Shown: positions 1 through 10,645 of the stretch, piece after piece | Numbering within the stretch: the first letter of the stretch is position 1 | Layout: each line of letters begins with the position of its first letter | Assembly (NCBI RefSeq): GCF_023701745.1 | Contig: NZ_JAJOZB010000001.1 | Coordinates: 3,354,501-3,418,500 of the forward strand | Length of the DNA stretch: 64,000 nt | Origin: Streptomyces sp. RKAG293 | GTDB taxonomy: Bacteria > Actinomycetota > Actinomycetes > Streptomycetales > Streptomycetaceae | Direction of reading: 5' to 3' | The notes under the pieces: model-generated | What the model was told of the DNA's origin: nothing | Seen by the model: only the letters and a program-made list of their open reading frames with translations | The model's database searches: none | Position numbers and translations under genes: made by a program

Positions 1-52
1 GGAGGAGCAGCTGGGCCTGGAGGACGAGCCCGCGCCCGCCACGGCGGGCTGA
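1..52 (+). CDS. 3' end of an unidentified gene
   Basis: An open frame enters from the left edge and ends at TGA (50-52), giving an acidic, Ala/Pro-rich tail EEQLGLEDEPAPATAG. It is convergent with the MFS gene, which ends about 40 bases away. Codon use has the high third-position GC of real genes here, but too little is present to name the protein. Confidence 0.4.
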   Translation, partial: EEQLGLEDEPAPATAG

Positions 53-90
53 GAACAGCGCGATGGTGCGGCGGCGCGGCGAGGGCCGCG

Positions 91-1371
91 TCACGCCGGC
101 TCCATCGTTGTGGCCTCCCGGGCCGGGATCTCCTCCTGGTCCGGGAGTTCGCGTATCCGGGGTACCGGCGAGGGCAGCAGCCACAGGACGCACAGCACCC
201 CGCCGACGGTGGCGATCCACAGTGTGGGCCGCAGTCCGAGTGCCGTGCCGAGCACGCCGCCCGCGAGGGCGCCGAGCGGGCGGATGCCGTGGTTGAACAT
301 GCGGAACGCCCCGGTCACCCGGGCCCGCAGCCGGTCGGGGATGACGGCGCTCTGCAGGGAGCCGCTGGCTATGTCCAGCACCATCACCCCGAATCCGGAG
401 ATGAATTCGGCGAGGAAGAGCAGGCCGAGGACCAGCGGGGTGGGTCCGCCGGCCAGCGGCACCAGGATCAGCGGGGTGGGGAAGACCGCGAAGCCGAGGA
501 CGACCGCCGGGCCGATCCCGATCCGCCGGACGATCCGGCCGCTCAGGGCAGCGCCGATGAGTCCGCCGACCGCCCCGGCGCCGATCACCAGCCCCAGCAT
601 GCCCGCGTTCAGGCCGAGTTCACCGACCGCGTAGAGCACGACGATGGTGTGGAAGACGAAGTTGAAGAAGTTCACGGTCGCGGCGGCGGCCAGCAGCGGG
701 CGCAGGATGCGGGAGGCCGCTATGAACCGCAGCCCGGCGGTGAAGTGCCCCTTCTCCGCCGGGGCGGCCGGTGGTTCCACCGGGGAGATGCGGGCCAGGT
801 AGCCAGCCGAGACGAGATAGGAGACGGCGTCGACGAGCAGCGTGAGCGGCGCGGCGAGTATCTGTACCAGCAGCCCGGCCACACTCGGCCCGGCCACGAA
901 GGAGAAGGCCCGGCTGCCGTTGACGAGCGCGTTGCCGTCCACGTACTGGCCGGGCGGCACGAGGGAGACGAAGAGCGTGGCGTTGGAGACGTCGAAGGCG
1001 ACGCTGCAGGCGCCGACGGCGAAGGCGATCACATACAGATGGGTGAGGGTCAGCAGGTCCAGGGCGTAGGCGGCGGGCAGCGAGAGCATCAGCGCCGCGC
1101 GGACCAGGTCGGCGGCGATCATGATGCGCCGCCTGCTGCCCCGCCGGTCGGCCCACGCCCCCGCGGGCAGCGAGAACAGCAGGGCCGGCAGCAGACCCGC
1201 GGCGGAGAGCCAGCCCATCTGCGCGGCATCCGCGTGCAGCACCAGGACGGCCGCGAGCGGTATCGCCAGGAACGACACCTGGTCGCCGAAGAGCGAGACG
1301 GTCTGGCCGGTCCAGTACCGGCGGAACGGGCGTTCGCGCAGCAGCGCCGGCACGCGCTCGGCGACGTTCAC
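91..1371 (-). CDS. MFS transporter (MFS_3/EntS-like exporter)
   Basis: Predicted 426-aa, 12-segment major facilitator of the type that exports small hydrophobic molecules or siderophores. The N-terminus has the conserved RERPFRRYWTGQTVSLFGDQ stretch of this group, and the loop after TM2 carries the MFS signature as GAWADRRGSRRR (about residue 75). The start is a GTG preceded by GAGGAG, 2 bases after the stop of the upstream ArsR-type gene, so the two are one operon and translation is probably coupled. A longer reading frame extends upstream but only overlaps the regulator in another frame. The substrate is unknown; control by the neighbouring regulator is inferred from the operon. Confidence 0.85.
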   Translation of the reverse strand: MNVAERVPALLRERPFRRYWTGQTVSLFGDQVSFLAIPLAAVLVLHADAAQMGWLSAAGLLPALLFSLPAGAWADRRGSRRRIMIAADLVRAALMLSLPAAYALDLLTLTHLYVIAFAVGACSVAFDVSNATLFVSLVPPGQYVDGNALVNGSRAFSFVAGPSVAGLLVQILAAPLTLLVDAVSYLVSAGYLARISPVEPPAAPAEKGHFTAGLRFIAASRILRPLLAAAATVNFFNFVFHTIVVLYAVGELGLNAGMLGLVIGAGAVGGLIGAALSGRIVRRIGIGPAVVLGFAVFPTPLILVPLAGGPTPLVLGLLFLAEFISGFGVMVLDIASGSLQSAVIPDRLRARVTGAFRMFNHGIRPLGALAGGVLGTALGLRPTLWIATVGGVLCVLWLLPSPVPRIRELPDQEEIPAREATTMEPA

Positions 1372-1373
1372 GA

Positions 1374-2036
1374 CTACTCCTCTGCGGGGTCGGGGTCGGG
1401 GTCGGGTTGGTGGGCGGGGTCGTCGCCGGGGGCCGGGTCGTCTGCGGCCGGATGGCCGGCAGGGGCCGCGGTGTCCCGGTCCAGGAAGGCGATCCGCAGG
1501 AAGGAGACGCGCTCCGCGCCGTCGGGACGGAGTGCGGGATCCGTGTCGCGGTCGGCGAACGTCTCCAGCAGTTCGTCCACCTTCGCGCCCAGCGCGACCA
1601 GCTCCTCCGGGGTGAGATGGAGCCATCTGTCGCCGAACTGCTCCGCCTCCTGCCAGGCGCGCGACAGTTCACGGCGGGTCTCCAGCGCCTTGGTCATCTT
1701 CTGGAAGTAGTTCTCGGCGACGGCGACGGTGAGCGCGTCCGCCGCCTCCGCCACCGCCGGGTCGTCCGAGTAGCCGGGCCAGTCCGTGAAGCGCGCCGTC
1801 GCCCGCCACGGCTTCTGCCGGCCGTGGCCGCCCTCCGCCTCCTCGACGAGTCCGAACTTGGCGAGCACCCGCAGATGGTAGGAGCAGCTGGCGACGGACT
1901 CCCCCGTCAGCTCGGCGGCCCGCGTCGCGGTGAACGGACCCTCCCGGCGCAGCAGGCCGGTGAGCATCATCCGCGTCGGGTGGGCGTAGGCCCGCAGAGC
2001 GCGCGGGTCGGTGAGCTGTATCTGCCTCTCGGTCAT
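1374..2036 (-). CDS. ArsR-type winged-helix transcriptional regulator
   Basis: Predicted 220-aa DNA-binding protein. Residues about 10-75 form a winged helix (ALRAYAHPTRMMLTGLLRR, then TRAAELTGESVASCSYHLRV as the recognition region), the HTH_20/HTH_5 type. The C-terminus is Asp/Pro-rich and looks disordered (DPAHQPDPDPDPAEE). There is no obvious Cys metal site, so it is probably not a metal sensor. It is the first gene of an operon with the MFS exporter and probably represses it. A TANNNT -10 box lies 6 bases before the ATG and no Shine-Dalgarno is visible, so the transcript may be leaderless. Confidence 0.85.
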   Translation of the reverse strand: MTERQIQLTDPRALRAYAHPTRMMLTGLLRREGPFTATRAAELTGESVASCSYHLRVLAKFGLVEEAEGGHGRQKPWRATARFTDWPGYSDDPAVAEAADALTVAVAENYFQKMTKALETRRELSRAWQEAEQFGDRWLHLTPEELVALGAKVDELLETFADRDTDPALRPDGAERVSFLRIAFLDRDTAAPAGHPAADDPAPGDDPAHQPDPDPDPAEE

Positions 2037-2042
2037 GATGTA

Positions 2043-2075
2043 AAGATACCTTTAGAAAGAAATCTTTAGAAAGAA
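2043..2075 (-). promoter_or_regulatory. promoter with 14-bp direct repeats, likely ArsR operator
   Basis: Two adjacent 14-bp direct repeats (2048-2061 and 2062-2075) differ by one base and read TTCTTTCTAAAGAT / TTCTTTCTAAAGGT on the minus strand. They are followed by a TATCTT -10 box (2043-2048). The block is strikingly AT-rich for this genome. The start codon lies 6 bases past the -10, so a leaderless start is likely. An autoregulatory operator is an inference. Confidence 0.6.
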
Positions 2076-2079
2076 GTCT

Positions 2080-4692
2080 CTACATAGCACTCCCCACCAC
2101 GGTGGCCCGGAGATCGTCCACACGGTCCCCCACCACCGCGACCGACCCGTCGGTGTCCGTCCGCAGCACCGTCGCGCCCTGCGCGCGCAGCGCGGAGACC
2201 GTGCGCGGCGCCGGGTGGCCGTACGGGTTGTCCGCGCCGCAGGAGATCAGCGCCAGGCGCGGCCGGAGCCGGGCCAGCAGCACCGGGTCCTGGTACGCCG
2301 AGCCATGGTGCGCGACCTTCAGCACATCCACCCGGGGCAGCCCGGGGACGGCCGCCAGCAACTGCCGCTGAGCCGGCGGCTCCAGGTCGCCCAGCAGCAG
2401 GAACGTCAGCCCCGCCGCACGGACCAGCAGGACGACGCTGGCGTCGTTCGGACCGTTGTCCGGCAGCTCGCCCGGGGTCACGGGCGGCCAGAGCAGCTGC
2501 CACTCCAGCCCTCCCAGCCGGCGCCGCTCCCCCGCCGCCGCGCGGACCACCGGGATCCGCGCGGCGGCCGCCTGTCTGCGGACGAAGGCCGCCTGCTCGG
2601 GCGGTTCGTCCAGCGTCGTGGTCTCGATCGCGCCGACCTCGCGGCCGCGCAGCACCCCCGGCAGCCCGTCCACGTGGTCCGCGTGGAAGTGGGTCAGGAT
2701 CAGCAGCGCGATCGAAGTCACCCCGAGCGACCGCAGACACCGGTCGACGAGGGCCGGCTCCGGCCCGGCGTCGATGACGACGGCCGAGCCGTCCGCTCCC
2801 GACAGCACCAGGGAATCCCCCTGGCCCACATCGCACATGACGAGCCGCCAGCCGGGCGGCGGCCAGCCCGTGATGACGCGTGGGAGCTGGACGGGCCGCA
2901 GCACGGCGAGCAGCAGCAGGAGCGCGACGGCCGCGCAGAGCCATGGGCGGGCCACCAGCCGGCGGCCCGTCGTGACCACCGCCACGGTGAGCGCGGCGAG
3001 CAGCAGGCCGCCGCCCCACCCGCCGGGCCAGCCGATCCCGGCACCGGGCAGAGCCGCGCCCCGCCGGGCGACGGCCGCGATCCAGCCGGTGGGCCACCCG
3101 GCCAGCCAGGCCAGCCACTCGGCGGCCGGCATCGCGAAGGGCGCGGCGGCCAGCGCGCCGAACCCGAGCACCGTGGCCGGCCCCACCGCCAGTTCCGCGA
3201 GCAGATTGCAGGGGATCGCGACCAGGCTCACCTGCCCGGCGATCACCACGATCACCGGGGCGCAGACCGCCTGCGCGGCAGCCGCAGCGCCCAGCGCCTC
3301 GGCCGGCCCCGGCCGCATCCCACGGCGGCGCAGAGCCGCGCTCCACCGCGGAGAGATCGTCAACAGCGCGCCGGTGGCCAGCACGGACAGCAGGAATCCG
3401 TAGGAGCGGGCGAGCCAGGGGTCGTAGAGGACGAGGAGCAGCACGGCCGCGGCCAGCGCCGGCAGCAGGGCGCGGCGGCGGCCGGTACCGATCGCCAGCA
3501 GCGTGATCAGCCCGCAGGCGGCGGCCCGCAGCACACTCGGATCGGGACGGCAGACGATGACGAACCCGACGGTGAGCAGCCCGCCGAGAACGGCGGTCGT
3601 GCGCAGCGGGATCCCGATCCGCGGGGCGAGCCCACGTCGCTCCGCGCGGATGGCGAGGCCGGGCGGACCGATGAGCAACAGCAGGACGATGGTCAGATTC
3701 GAACCGGAGACCGCTGTCAGATGCGTCAGATCCGTGGCATGGAACGCCTCGCGCAGTTCCGGACTGAGCCGCACGGTGTCCCCGACGACGAGCCCGGGGA
3801 GCAGCGCCCGCGCATCGGACGGCAGCCCGTCCGTCGCCACGCGCAGCCCCGCCCTGAGCCGCCCCGCGAAGCGCTGCGTCGTGGTGGGCGGGCCACTGAC
3901 GTGCGGCGGCCCGCGCACCGACAGCACGGCGGCGTTCCGATCGCCGGGCAGGACCGGCGGTGCGATCCGTGCCGCCACGGTGACCAGGGTGGACGGCAGC
4001 AGCCCGAGCCACGGATCGGCGGACGCCGCGGGCACCCGGCCATCCGCGGGAACCTGCCCGGCCGGGCGCGCACCCGGTCCCGGCCACCGTCGCGCCGGCT
4101 TGCGCGGTGCGACCGCTTCGGCGATGACCAGGACCGGCGTGCGGACCTTCGTGGTCACCCCGTGCGCGGTGACCCGGACGGCCTCCGCCTCGACGATCAC
4201 GGCGTCCGGGGCGCGGGCCGCGCCCCGGACGTGCGGGAGGGTCGGCCGCGGATCACCGGTGATCCTCAACTCGACGACGGCGTGGGCATGTTCGGCGGCC
4301 AGTGCCGGCAGCGGCCCGCGATGACCGTCGGCCGCGTGCAGGGCCGCGACGGCCGTCGCCGCGGATGCGCACAGCAGCGCGGTGGCGGTGGCCGCCGCCA
4401 GACCGGCCGCAGGCCGCCCCCGTCCGGCCGCCAGCAGCGCCGCCCCCATCACAGCGGTGACCACCGCGCACCAGGCCGCCACCTCACCCGGCATCCCCAG
4501 CGCGAGCGCCGCCGCAAACCAGGCGGCGAGGGCCGGCGGCACGAGTCGCAGATCCGCGGGCCCCTCCTGGTGCGGGTTGGACGCCCCGAGCGGTGATGCC
4601 GCCGACGCGTGCACCGCCGAACGCGCCACGGCACCCGCCGTATCCGCCCGGCGCCCCGCGCCCGCGCCGGGGCCCGCCCTGGGACCGGTCAC
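2080..4692 (-). CDS. comEC: ComEC/Rec2 family DNA-uptake membrane protein
   Basis: Predicted 870-aa polytopic protein of the ComEC family, which in competent bacteria forms the inner-membrane channel for single-stranded DNA. The order is: N-terminal membrane helices and a DUF4131-like OB region, the central Competence domain (about 270-540; LTHLTAVSGSNLTIVLLLLI), then a metallo-beta-lactamase-like domain. That domain keeps the metal motif LTHFHADHVDG near residue 667 and VAHHGSAY near 794. The GTG start overlaps the comEA stop as GTGA, so the two are translationally coupled. Natural competence is not established in Streptomyces, so the physiological role is open; a nuclease role for the C-terminal domain is suggested by the intact motif. 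Confidence 0.9.
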   Translation of the reverse strand: MTGPRAGPGAGAGRRADTAGAVARSAVHASAASPLGASNPHQEGPADLRLVPPALAAWFAAALALGMPGEVAAWCAVVTAVMGAALLAAGRGRPAAGLAAATATALLCASAATAVAALHAADGHRGPLPALAAEHAHAVVELRITGDPRPTLPHVRGAARAPDAVIVEAEAVRVTAHGVTTKVRTPVLVIAEAVAPRKPARRWPGPGARPAGQVPADGRVPAASADPWLGLLPSTLVTVAARIAPPVLPGDRNAAVLSVRGPPHVSGPPTTTQRFAGRLRAGLRVATDGLPSDARALLPGLVVGDTVRLSPELREAFHATDLTHLTAVSGSNLTIVLLLLIGPPGLAIRAERRGLAPRIGIPLRTTAVLGGLLTVGFVIVCRPDPSVLRAAACGLITLLAIGTGRRRALLPALAAAVLLLVLYDPWLARSYGFLLSVLATGALLTISPRWSAALRRRGMRPGPAEALGAAAAAQAVCAPVIVVIAGQVSLVAIPCNLLAELAVGPATVLGFGALAAAPFAMPAAEWLAWLAGWPTGWIAAVARRGAALPGAGIGWPGGWGGGLLLAALTVAVVTTGRRLVARPWLCAAVALLLLLAVLRPVQLPRVITGWPPPGWRLVMCDVGQGDSLVLSGADGSAVVIDAGPEPALVDRCLRSLGVTSIALLILTHFHADHVDGLPGVLRGREVGAIETTTLDEPPEQAAFVRRQAAAARIPVVRAAAGERRRLGGLEWQLLWPPVTPGELPDNGPNDASVVLLVRAAGLTFLLLGDLEPPAQRQLLAAVPGLPRVDVLKVAHHGSAYQDPVLLARLRPRLALISCGADNPYGHPAPRTVSALRAQGATVLRTDTDGSVAVVGDRVDDLRATVVGSAM

Positions 4693-5699
4693 GGCTGGAC
4701 CAGGGGCTTGAGGTCGGAGAAGCGCCGGTCGCCGATGCCGGTCACATTGCGGAGCTGGTCGACGGAGGCGAAGCCGCCGTGCTGGGCGCGGTAGTCGAGG
4801 ATGTGCCGCGCCAGGACCGGCCCGACACCCGGCAGGGTCTCCAACTGGGCGCTGGTCGCCGAGTTGAGGCTCACGGGACCGGCGGGGGCACCGCCGCCCG
4901 GCCCCGGGGCGGCGGGCGCGGGCGGTCCGCCGACGACGACCTGCTCACCGTCGGAGAGCACCCGGGCGAGGTTCAGCGCGCTGGTGTCCGTCCCCGGGAG
5001 CGCCCCGCCGGCCGCCGCGAGAGCATCGGCCACCCGCGACCCGGCGGGCAGCCTGAGCAGCCCGGGACGCCGTGCCTTGCCCGCGACGTCCACCGTCAGG
5101 ACCGTCTTCGCCGCCCCGACCGCGGCGGGCACGTTCGGCACGGACCCGGGCGGCCCGGAGCCGTCCGTCCGGGATCCCTCCGGCCCGGAGCCCGGCGCGG
5201 ACCCCGGCCCCCGCATCGGGGTCAGGGAAGCGCCGGGCGACGGCCCGTCGATCCGCGCCGGAGCCGAGACCGTCCGCGGCCGCCCGGTCCAGAAGTGCTG
5301 CACAGCGAAGCCGACGGCGACGGCCAGGACGACCAGCAGCGCGACGGCGGTCCTGAACTCCAGCCCGCAGCGCACATACAGCCAGCCGCGGAAGGCACGT
5401 AACCGCTCGGCAGGAGTCGCCCGGAACCGCGCCACGCCCTCAGGCCCCGGCACCGACGTCGAGGCCGAAGGAGCAGTGGAAGGAGCAGCCGCCGAGGCGG
5501 CGGGAGCAGCGACCGGTGACGGTGGAGGATCCGGGCGCGGGTCAGGGCGCGGGTCAGGGCGCGGGTCAGGGCGCGGGTCCGGTGGATCGAAGAGCGCGGC
5601 GGCGCGCTCCGCCACCGTCCCCTGGAGGTGCTGAACGCCCCGATTGCCCTGGAGGTGACTGCGGCGGCGGCTGATCGTGGTGAGCGCTGTGGTTCCCAT
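4689..5699 (-). CDS. comEA: ComEA family helix-hairpin-helix DNA-binding protein
   Basis: Predicted 336 aa, with one transmembrane segment near 145-165 (TAVALLVVLAVAVGFAVQHF), a SLBB-like domain (about 210-250) and a C-terminal double helix-hairpin-helix (SLNSATSAQLETLPGVGPVL). ComEA binds incoming double-stranded DNA outside the membrane. It is longer than the usual 200-250 aa because the cytoplasmic N-terminus carries a Pro/Asp/Arg repeat and Ala/Pro-rich sequence. It is first in the pair and its stop overlaps the comEC start by 4 bases. Confidence 0.88.
   Translation of the reverse strand: MGTTALTTISRRRSHLQGNRGVQHLQGTVAERAAALFDPPDPRPDPRPDPRPDPRPDPPPSPVAAPAASAAAPSTAPSASTSVPGPEGVARFRATPAERLRAFRGWLYVRCGLEFRTAVALLVVLAVAVGFAVQHFWTGRPRTVSAPARIDGPSPGASLTPMRGPGSAPGSGPEGSRTDGSGPPGSVPNVPAAVGAAKTVLTVDVAGKARRPGLLRLPAGSRVADALAAAGGALPGTDTSALNLARVLSDGEQVVVGGPPAPAAPGPGGGAPAGPVSLNSATSAQLETLPGVGPVLARHILDYRAQHGGFASVDQLRNVTGIGDRRFSDLKPLVQP
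5533..5580. repeat. four 12-bp tandem repeats inside comEA
   Basis: Four copies of GGGCGCGGGTCA (the last ends in C) lie head to tail and encode repeated PDPR units in the N-terminal region of ComEA. The reading frame is kept because the unit is 12 bp. Copy number probably varies between strains. Confidence 0.9.
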
Positions 5700-5785
5700 G
5701 CCGCGAAACTAGGCGGAATCACCGAACGAAGATGATCACTGCCAAATCCTGTGGATAACCCATGAGTTGTGGACAACTCGCTCAC

Positions 5786-6631
5786 TCAATGAGGTGAAAT
5801 CACCGCTCCGAGCAGCCCCGGCCCCGCGTGTGCGCCGATCACCGCGCCCACCTCGCTGACCACCAGCTCGTCCAGCCCCGGCACCCGCTCCCGCAGCCGT
5901 TCGGCCAGCGCCGCCGCACGGTCGGCGGCGGCCAGGTGGTGGACCGCGATGGCCACCCGCCGGCTGCCGGCCCGTTCGACGACGATCTCCTCCAGCCGCG
6001 TGATGGCCCGGGAGGCCGTACGGACCTTCTCCAGCAGCTCGATCCTGCCGTCCACCAGCTGCAGGATCGGCTTGACCGCCAGCGCCGACCCGAACAGCGC
6101 CTGCGCCGCACCGATCCGGCCACCGCGCCGCAGATAGTCCAGGGTGTCGACGTAGAAGTACGCCAGGGTGTCCGCCGCGCGCTTCTCGGCTGCGGCCACG
6201 ACCTCGTCGGCCGTCCCCCCGGACCCGGCGGTCTCGGCCGCCGCCAGGACCGTGAAACCGAGCGCCATCGCGACCATTCCGGTGTCGACGACCCGTACCG
6301 GAACGGGCGAGTCGCGCGCGGCGACCAGCGCCGCGTCATGGGTCCCGGAGAACTCCGCGGACAGATGCAGCGAGACGATGTGGTCCGCCCCCGCCTCCGC
6401 GGCGGCCCGGTAGCACGCGGCGAACTCCGCCGGGCCGGGTCGCGAGGTGGTCACCGGACGCCTGCGCTGCAGGGCTCTGGCGACCGCAGGGGCGGAGATC
6501 TCCGTGCCCTCTTCGAACGCCTCGTCGCCGATCACCACGGTCAGCGGAACGACGGTGATGCCGTGCCGGGCCAGGGCCTCCTGCGACAGGTAGGCCGTGG
6601 AATCCGTGACGATAGCGACATGCGGGGACAT
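5786..6631 (-). CDS. DegV family fatty-acid-binding protein
   Basis: Predicted 281 aa, the usual DegV length. DegV (FakB-type) proteins bind a long-chain fatty acid and, in Firmicutes, present it to the kinase FakA; actinobacterial members are less well understood. The N-terminal VAIVTDSTAYL strand and VTTSRPGPAEF loop, the DTGMVAMALGF helix and the YFYVDTLDYLRRGGRIG lipid-contacting segment are all present. The promoter reads TAACCT (6639-6644) with the ATG 7 bases beyond and no Shine-Dalgarno, suggesting a leaderless mRNA. No fakA-like gene is adjacent. Confidence 0.9.
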   Translation of the reverse strand: MSPHVAIVTDSTAYLSQEALARHGITVVPLTVVIGDEAFEEGTEISAPAVARALQRRRPVTTSRPGPAEFAACYRAAAEAGADHIVSLHLSAEFSGTHDAALVAARDSPVPVRVVDTGMVAMALGFTVLAAAETAGSGGTADEVVAAAEKRAADTLAYFYVDTLDYLRRGGRIGAAQALFGSALAVKPILQLVDGRIELLEKVRTASRAITRLEEIVVERAGSRRVAIAVHHLAAADRAAALAERLRERVPGLDELVVSEVGAVIGAHAGPGLLGAVISPH

Positions 6632-6667
6632 GTGCGGGAGGTTACCCGGGGCCCGGGCGTGGCGACA

Positions 6668-6733
6668 GTGCGGCCCGGGTCAAGATCGGCTGATCTGCTT
6701 GTGCGGCCCGGGTCAAGATCGGCTGATGTGCTT
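6668..6733. repeat. 33-bp tandem duplication at a gene's 3' end
   Basis: Two head-to-tail 33-bp units, 6668-6700 and 6701-6733, differ at one base. The second unit holds the last codons and stop of the membrane protein gene ending at 6713; the first is an extra copy just downstream of the stop. The length is exactly 11 codons. Confidence 0.95.
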
Positions 6734-7324
6734 GGGATCGCCGGCGGGGCCGCCCGTGGGGCCACCGGCCGGCAGTGTGCTGGGCGCCCAGTGCCGCAGG
6801 GCTCCGGCCTCGATGTCGATCTGCTGCGCCAGGGCGGTCAGATCGTCGTCGGCGAACTGCCGGGCCCGGTCCTGGGCGGCCCAGCGCAGCGCGTCCGCGG
6901 AATGGGTGATCCGCTCGGTGCGCTCGGCCAGGGACGGCAGCCGGTCGGCGATCCGCGCCTTGTCCGGCTCCCGCTCCAGCACCTTCAGCTCGGTGTCCAG
7001 CACCCGCGCGTGATCGTTGAGCCGGGCGAGCAGGGCGGACGCCTCGGAGAGCGAGGCGTCCTCGGCGGAACCGGCCTCCAGCGCCCGGTAGGTGCTGTCG
7101 ATGGAGGTGCGCAGATCCAGCCGGAGTTGCGCCAGCTCCCCCGCCGCCCCCATCAGCGTGTAGCGGCGGGCCTTGAGCGCGGTGTCCTCGACGACCCGGC
7201 GGGCCTGCGCGCTGCCGCGCTCCACGCCGCGCTTCACCGCTCGCACGGTCCGTACGGTGACGACGACGCCCACCGCCACGAACGACGCGAAGAGCAGCAG
7301 CAGCACAACGACGGCGATATCCAC
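6713..7324 (-). CDS. conserved Streptomyces membrane-anchored coiled-coil protein
   Basis: Predicted 203 aa with no recognised domain. Residues 3-25 form one transmembrane helix (VVVLLLLFASFVAVGVVVTV), followed by a basic stretch and long charged helices (about 35-165) with heptad-like spacing. The Gly/Pro-rich tail ends KHISRS. It lies between leuS and the DegV gene on the same strand, with the leuS terminator in between. The function is unknown; the layout suggests a cytoplasmic helical rod anchored by its N-terminus. Its 3' end has been duplicated (33-bp repeat). Confidence 0.75.
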   Translation of the reverse strand: MDIAVVVLLLLFASFVAVGVVVTVRTVRAVKRGVERGSAQARRVVEDTALKARRYTLMGAAGELAQLRLDLRTSIDSTYRALEAGSAEDASLSEASALLARLNDHARVLDTELKVLEREPDKARIADRLPSLAERTERITHSADALRWAAQDRARQFADDDLTALAQQIDIEAGALRHWAPSTLPAGGPTGGPAGDPKHISRS

Positions 7325-7436
7325 GGGTGCTCCTCCGGTCGAACGGGCGCGGGCAGCCGGGTGGGCCCACCGTCAACGGTAAACGCACCGGGCGGATCGG
7401 TGGCTCTGTACGAACCCCCAATCCGCCCGTAAGGGA

Positions 7437-7475
7437 AACCCCTGGTACCCGGCGCACCGCCGGACACCAGGGGTT
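7437..7475 (-). terminator. leuS terminator hairpin
   Basis: The inverted repeat AACCCCTGGT (7437-7446) / ACCAGGGGTT (7466-7475) has a smaller CCGGCG-CGCCGG-like stem inside. It sits 18-56 bases after the leuS stop. There is no long T-tract, as is common in Streptomyces. Confidence 0.7.
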
Positions 7476-7492
7476 CAGCGCACTCCGTGGCG

Positions 7493-10381
<2,889 letters not shown>

Positions 10382-10447
10382 CGTCCTCGAAGCTCCATCG
10401 TGATCATGACGGGCGTACGCCGCGTCTGCTGCCTGCCTGCGGAAACG

Positions 10448-10471
10448 AAAAAACCCCTCGCACAGGAGGGG
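10448..10471 (-). terminator. leuS leader attenuator terminator
   Basis: The stem CCCCTC / GAGGGG (arms 10466-10471 and 10454-10459, 6-base loop) is followed on the minus strand by six T residues (10448-10453). This is a classical intrinsic terminator, rare in this genome, placed between the leader peptide and leuS. It is the expected attenuation point. Confidence 0.85.
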
Positions 10472-10473
10472 CC

Positions 10474-10515
10474 GCCGCACTGACTCGGATCGCTGTGGAT
10501 CGCTGTCAGTGCGGC
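10474..10515 (-). promoter_or_regulatory. leuS leader pause/anti-terminator hairpin
   Basis: A perfect 11-bp inverted repeat (arms 10505-10515 and 10474-10484) joins the last codons and stop of the leader peptide to the sequence directly before the terminator. A ribosome at the peptide stop would cover one arm, while a ribosome stalled at the Leu codons would leave it free. The exact exclusion of the terminator stem is not resolved by eye. Confidence 0.6.
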
Positions 10516-10544
10516 TTGCTAAGCAGAAGGCGTACGGCACGCAT
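10506..10544 (-). CDS. leuS leader peptide [12 protein letters not shown]
   Basis: This 12-codon frame starts with ATG and has three consecutive Leu codons (CTT CTG CTT) at positions 6-8, followed by TGA. It lies 124 bases before leuS, ahead of an intrinsic terminator. Leu codons in the control position match a ribosome-mediated attenuator sensing charged tRNA-Leu. No Shine-Dalgarno is visible. A TAACCT -10 box lies 6 bases before the ATG, so translation probably starts on a leaderless transcript. It is too short for ordinary gene finders. Confidence 0.8.
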   Translation of the reverse strand: MRAVRLLLSKPH

Positions 10545-10550
10545 GGGGTC

Positions 10551-10556
10551 AGGTTA
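10551..10556 (-). promoter_or_regulatory. leuS leader -10 box (TAACCT)
   Basis: TAACCT on the minus strand fits the TANNNT -10 of the main Streptomyces sigma factor. With the usual 6-7 base spacing, transcription would start at or next to the leader-peptide ATG (10544). No good -35 hexamer was found 16-19 bases upstream. Confidence 0.5.
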
Positions 10557-10570
10557 CCGCAGCGCGCGAG

Positions 10571-10603
10571 GGGCCCGCACCGGGAATGCCCCGGTGCGGG
10601 CCC
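10571..10603 (-). terminator. terminator of the S53 protease gene
   Basis: A long GC-rich inverted repeat (GGGCCCGCACCGG / CCGGTGCGGGCCC, with a short A/T-containing loop) lies just after the protease stop codon (10646) and before the leuS promoter. It insulates the two genes. Confidence 0.8.
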
Positions 10604-10645
10604 GTGCACCGGCTCAGGAGCTCAGCCCGTGCGCCGACCGTGTGG

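Noticed and set aside
5533..5580. 12-bp repeats as an origin or iteron cluster
   Set aside because: They lie inside comEA in frame and encode PDPR; no replication gene is near.
10382..10645. T-box riboswitch upstream of leuS
   Set aside because: No T-box AGGGUGGNACCGCG element or specifier stem was seen; the Leu-codon leader peptide explains the structure.
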